The notes beneath the pieces are model-generated. The model saw only the letters and a list, made by a program, of their open reading frames with translations, made no database searches and had not been told where the DNA came from. 64,000 nucleotides of DNA from Bugula neritina (lineage: Eukaryota; Bryozoa; Gymnolaemata; Cheilostomatida; Bugulidae): positions 22,904,819-22,968,818 of the forward strand of contig OZ037768.1 of the NCBI GenBank assembly GCA_964035545.1, in the 5' to 3' direction. The position numbers and the translations under genes are program-made. Shown in pieces: positions 58,974 to 64,000 of this stretch. Each line of letters opens with the position of its first letter. Position 1 is the first letter of the stretch.

Positions 58974-61900
58974 ATGGCAGAAAGTTCAAGTTCCAAAACT
59001 TTGCATGATGGTGGAAGAGTACTAGCTCTTGCATTAAAAAGACAGGTTGTAATGGCAGCTATTCTAGGCTACATGTTTGCTTGTTAATTTATTATTGCAC
59101 AAGTTTTAGTTAAGATTAAAGTTAAAATTAAATTATGTTGATTTTCATGCTCATATTGATATTAATAATTAAATTTAATATTATTATACTTATACTTATA
59201 GTCATACTTATACTTATAGTTATTGAAGTATTAAAAGGTGTAAATCATAATTGTTTTTGCTTTGTCGTTCATTTGATTATTCTTTTTAAAACAAGAGACT
59301 TTTATTTTATTTATTAGATGAATAGTGCTATGATTAACTTCTGCTTCTAGTTTCATGGTTTTTGGTTTATCCGTTTAATATAAATTAAAATATGTACATG
59401 TTCTAATTTACAGACATTTTTTTACTAGGGTAATGACTGTAATAAAACAATGCCATTGTTAAAAGAATAGACATTTTGACGCTGCTTGTTTAAAATTGAA
59501 AACTGTATTCGATGTGGTTGAAATTTTTAAACATCTAGTTACCTAATTTATAAATATTCATTACCAATTACTATTAAGCTTCAACCTTTGTGTCAGTAAT
59601 CTTTATAATGGTAAAATAGTTTAATTTTAGTATAGTCTATTCTTTTTTACAGGGCGTAGATTATGCATTTGGAATTGTTGGTTTTCCTGTAATAGAATTG
59701 GGTTCCACATTGCAAGATGTTGGAATCAAATTTATCGGAATGCGTAATGAGCAAGCGGTAAGCTTATTAAAACTAATAAAAATTATAATATAATATAATA
59801 TAATATATAATATATACTAATTAATTCAAAATATTTGCTATTTGTGTAGTAAACCTTTTATGTTCTCACAACTTTTATAGTCTGTTATTTTAGGCAAGTT
59901 ATGCTGCAAGTGCAATAGGATATTTAACTGGCAGGTGAGTGCAATGATGTCTTTTATTTTGATATATGTTTTCAACAGTGGTAGCTATTGTTTAGAGATC
60001 ATTTAGGTTGTGTCATAAGTAGGTGCACTATTACACATAAAGCAGGTGTAATATTCACACAGCGAGTAACTAAACAGGCAAGAACTTATTCTGTGATCGT
60101 AAATCTTCATTGAAATGTTTGGAAATAAGTTTTTTTGTCAAAACTAAACTATGCACATTGGGAAAATATTTTTTACCGTATAAAAAAGCGCAATTGTCTA
60201 GAAAATGTGTTATTTATTTCTCACATAGAAGGCTGTAGTGCTGCAAGGGTAGCCGTTAAAATATAATGTTTTCATGCGTACATTATATTACAATGCGAAA
60301 CTGATTTTTTGCTGCACAATGATAGATAACAGTGTGAGATTTTCCAATGATACAAACAGTGCTGAGTGACAGAAGAGCTTTAATAACTGCAAGAGATGTG
60401 CAGATAAATTCTATTGTTTTCAAAGCCTGATGATTGAACACTTTGGTTTGTTGATGCTCACTAGTTTTGTCGCGTATGACTTTTTGATTGCTCAAAGTAC
60501 GCTATTTTATTGTTTGTCTGTTTGTCTTTAAGGATTCTAAATGTCAAATGATGTAAGGTAAAGCAACTAATATATAAATGGTATATCTTATAGTATAGAG
60601 TAAAGGAGATAGAGAGGGTATAGGGTATAGGATACAGGGTATAGGGTACAGGGTATAGGGTACAGGGTATAGGGTACAGGGTATAGGGTACAGGGTACAG
60701 GGTACAGGGTATAGGGTACAGGGTATAGGGTACAGGGTATAGGGTACAGGGTACAGGTCCTCGTCCCTATATCCTAGACGGTTATGTAACTAACCCTTGT
60801 GTATGATTACTTGTAGACCGGCTGTCTGTCTCACCGTTTCAGGTCCAGGACTTATCAATGCACTGTCTGGTATGGCAAATGCCAAAGAAAATTCTTGGTA
60901 TGTGAATAAGTTTTGCGTGTTTGTTTATCTATATATTGGATGATGCAATCCGCAATGTCATGCATTTTCTCAGTAGAGTTTGGTCAAAGAAAAAAAACAT
61001 TGTTGGAATTTGGTGACACTTATAATAGTTTTTAATAGATTTATTTTTTATTGACGTTTAACTAACAAATGAAAGTTTTAAGATTTTTCTACTTTTTACT
61101 TTTAATTACATTTGTGTGATGCTCCATTGAACTTTTAAAATAATGAAATGGAAGATATATTTCCTGGTTGTTTGCTTTCGTAGACTTTCACTTTGTTGCT
61201 GAATAATTAAACTTATCGCATCACTAGAGAGTGGAATGTATTGCATAAGCAATAGCAGTTTATAAATACAGCAAAGTCCTTTGGCAAGGTTACAGTTGCA
61301 ATGTCTCTCATGAGATTGATCCCACTGTGGAATTCTTCTTAACTTGCTGTAAACTAACAACCAATGTTAGCAACCAATGGTCATGTTTTGAATATTATTT
61401 ATTGCTTTTAGAAGTTGTCATTCCAATTTATTAATTTTGCAGTTAATGAAAAAACTTGTGTATTTCTGCTAAAAAAGTTCTTGCTTTTAAAATATGGAAA
61501 GTTGCTGTTATAGTTGCTGTTGTGGATTTTGTGTTACTATGGTTGTCTCTATTTCACCCAGTTACTAATTCATAACTTTATTGTGCTGTGAGAAAAAAAA
61601 TCATGAAACTGAGGCATTCCTAAATTGCCGTTTTCACTTTTAAAGCATTGCATTGGTGAGGTACTGTAGTTTCCTGATGAATCCTAATTTAGCCCCCACT
61701 AGTTGGGAACAATGTACAGTATTTTTCAGAATCACCAGCTTTCCATGTACCGATCTCAGATCGATCTCCGTCGATCTGAGCTGGTCGGTCTGTAGAGCTC
61801 GAACTCAGATCGATCTCATGTCAATAAGACCATGGAAAGACGCCAGATCGATCTGAGAAGTAGAAAAAGACTGCGCGCTACAATGTTGTCTGCTAATAAA

Positions 61901-64000
61901 AATGATAACTTATTGATAATTACTAAGCAAAGTATTAAATAATTATGATGGCCACCTTTTCAGATGCCAAAGCTTTGACTTTCAGTACAATGATTAGGAA
62001 AACTCAATTATATGCAGTAGAAGGTAAAAAAATGGGAGAATTTAAATTGAATTTAAATGACTATTAAAACTTAGTTTCATTAGCTATTTTCTTTATAATT
62101 TTAAGCCTAACAATCCTGTAAGTTTATTAATAATCTGCAAGACAGCCAATAATTTTATATAAGCTGTCAAGCTAAAAAATTAAAATCAATTATTTTGAAT
62201 TGGCCAAATTACCATACACTGAAAGCTTTGCTGCGTATAGTTTATAGCTGGGATTAAATTTTAAACTACGACCATCTTGTTTTCAACAGTAGTAGCTTCA
62301 ATTGCTCAAATAGGTGAACAATTTATACTTTTAAAGTATCCTTCACTTAAGAGGAGGCAACTTCGCGAGATCGATCTGACATTCTCATGGAAAAACGATC
62401 GATCTGAGCACATTTCTCAGATCGATCTCGCTGAGATCGATCTGAGATCGGTACATGGAAAGCCCGTGAATGTTCTTTTGGCCTCATGACTTGAAATAAA
62501 CTCTGACCCTTGTATTTTCTACTGTAATTCTTCTACAACGTGCTTGCTCTCCTCCAGGCCTCTCATAGTAATTGCTGGAGCCAGTGATACAGACCAGGAC
62601 GGGATGAATGCCTTTCAGGAATGGCCTCAGGTAGAGAGCTGCCGACTGTATGCAAAGTTTACTGCACGGCCTGATTCTGTAGAAAGAATTCCATTTTTTG
62701 TAGAGAAGGTAATCATACACGGAGCTAAATATAGTAACAAGTATTATTATTTCTTAAACTGGACAATAGTGGAGTTGAACTTTTTGAGTCACAGCTCTGG
62801 GTCTGTGGAACTTTAAATAAATTTTTTTTTAAAAAAGTTGATTGACAATCTACAACTTTACTATGGCCATAATTCTTTACTATGATTATAACTCTTTACT
62901 ATGACTATGACTTTTTACTATGACAATAACTCTTTACTATGATCATAACTCTTGACTATGATTATAACTTTTTACTATGAATATAACTCTTTACTATAAA
63001 TATAACTCTTTACTATGAATATAACTCTTTACTGTAACTTTAGTGCCAATTTAGTGATTAAAATTCTCTTCACATTTCATGATAGAATATGTCAGAGTGC
63101 TTATGCAATTTATGTAAGGTCAAACTAGTACATTGATAACATTTCTTTCAGACATTTTATCTTCCTGCTTTGTACAATTTATTATTTTGGTTCGGAACTG
63201 TAACTAACAGACGACAAAAATATTTATAACGGCTGCAAGAAAAAAATTTGTGTTGATTGATTTAATGATCACATGATGGAACACTGACAATTCCAGCTAT
63301 GTGAAAATTGTCTACACCTGTTAGTTGTATATCCCTGTTAGTTGTCTTCTCTCTGCAGGCAGTACGGACTAGCAGATGTGGAAGACCCGGCCCAGTGTAT
63401 CTCGATATGCCAGGTTCTCTTCTCAACACACAAGTAGATGCTTCAACAGTTTGGTGGGTGAAGTACCAACTGTATACTGTAGAGTACTAACTGTATACTG
63501 TAGAGTACTAACTGTATATACTGTAGAGTACTAACTGTATACAGTAGAGTACTAACTGTATATACTGTAGAGTACTAACTGTATACTGTAGAGTATTAAC
63601 TGTATATACTGTACAGTACTAACTGTATACTGTAGAGTATTAACTGTATATACTGTACAGTACTAACTGTATACTGTAGAGTACTAACTGTATATACTGT
63701 AGAGTACTAACTGTATACTGTAGAGTATTAACTGTATACACTGTACAGTACTAACTGTATACTGTAGAGTACTAACTGTATACTGTAGAGTACTAACTGT
63801 ATATACTGTAGAGTACTAACTGTATACTGTAGAGTACTAACTGTATATACTGTAGAGTACTAACTGTATACTGTAGAGTACTAACTGTTTACTGTAGAGT
63901 ACTAACTGTATACTGTAGAGTATTAACTGTATATACTGTACAGTACTAACTGTATACTGTAGAGTACTAACTGTATATACTGTAGAGTACTAACTGTATA
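58974..64000 (+). CDS. HACL1: 2-hydroxyacyl-CoA lyase 1 (5' part, runs off the window)
   Basis: Exons 58974-59045, 59653-59757, 59894-59934, 60817-60897, 62558-62708 and 63359-63453 join in phase to 181 codons and two bases. The protein opens with a short N-terminus [14 protein letters not shown], then [85 protein letters not shown] and [12 protein letters not shown]. This is the N-terminal thiamine-diphosphate-enzyme domain of HACL1; the Glu in RNEQA is the residue that activates the cofactor in this superfamily. HACL1 splits 2-hydroxyacyl-CoA into formyl-CoA and an aldehyde in peroxisomal alpha-oxidation of phytanic acid. The TPP-binding C-terminus and peroxisomal targeting signal lie beyond the window. 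The sixth exon's donor (TG|GTGGGT) is likely but not certain. Confidence 0.92.
60600..60757 (+). repeat. GGGTAYA heptamer array
   Basis: About 22 copies of a seven-base unit GGGTATA or GGGTACA, in part alternating, ending about 60 bp before HACL1 exon 60817-60897. Confidence 0.88.
61738..62463. mobile_element. MITE-like element with 31-bp perfect terminal inverted repeats
   Basis: The left end GCTTTCCATGTACCGATCTC and the 11 bases that follow are repeated exactly in inverse orientation at the right end (62433-62463). Subterminal parts contain many copies of AGATCGATCTGAG in both orientations plus inner copies of CATGGAAA. The AT-rich centre has no ORF. This is typical of a non-autonomous DNA transposon. 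It lies in the HACL1 intron before exon 62558. No target duplication was evident. Confidence 0.8.
62850..63025 (+). repeat. 18-20-bp TTTACTATGATTATAACTC repeat
   Basis: About nine degenerate units in the HACL1 intron after exon 62558-62708, starting about 140 bp after the donor. Confidence 0.75.
63463..64000 (+). repeat. satellite-like array continuing past the window edge
   Basis: More than 20 units of TAGAGTACTAACTGTATACTG with or without an extra ATAC, giving 20- and 24-bp forms, starting about 10 bp after the HACL1 donor at 63453. The end is not in the window. Confidence 0.9.

Overview
This window is animal nuclear DNA. It is AT-rich, with many short exons, GT-AG introns and several transposable elements. 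I identified six protein-coding genes by reading exons that join in phase and match known animal families. They are a TTC28-like TPR/CHAT protein, Elongin B (ELOB), a DLK/LZK mixed-lineage MAP3K, TUSC2, a TOB-type BTG anti-proliferative protein, and the 5' half of HACL1 (peroxisomal 2-hydroxyacyl-CoA lyase). In the five genes whose 3' end lies in the window, the summed exon lengths are exact multiples of three. The gene set and single-copy look (one DLK/LZK, one TOB) suggest an invertebrate metazoan, perhaps a non-bilaterian such as a sponge or cnidarian. The exact lineage cannot be fixed from the sequence alone.

Layout: 1018-17077 (+) TTC28-like, 24 exons, 5' end outside the window. 17655-20135 (-) ELOB, tail-to-tail with TTC28. 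21086-32360 (+) DLK/LZK kinase, head-to-head with ELOB. 32361-35770 is intergenic with triplet-like tandem repeats. 35771-44131 (+) TUSC2; its second intron carries a 5'-truncated LINE (about 37567-43185) into which a complete-ended LTR retrotransposon (38475-42892) has inserted. 46362-52554 (-) TOB, tail-to-tail with TUSC2. 52555-58973 is a gene-poor 6.4 kb interval. 58974 to the window end (+) is HACL1, which continues beyond the edge.

The genes are ordinary housekeeping or signalling genes and do not form a pathway. The unusual layer is the repeat content. The LTR element has identical 561-bp LTRs, a 5-bp target duplication (ACACT) and a 1046-codon gag-protease-integrase ORF with no reverse transcriptase. 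A trace of the RNase H C-terminus lies after integrase, implying a copia-like domain order in a Ty3/gypsy-type element (as in the Gmr1 lineage) followed by internal deletion. Introns carry many minisatellites, and a striking fraction start or stop within about 75 bp of a splice site. Three of them (1204-1392, 13093-13198, 25828-26046) actually duplicate the splice site itself. Two of these three have periods divisible by three, giving arrays of in-frame alternative donors or acceptors. Two MITE-like inverted-repeat elements and a tRNA-derived SINE family are also visible.
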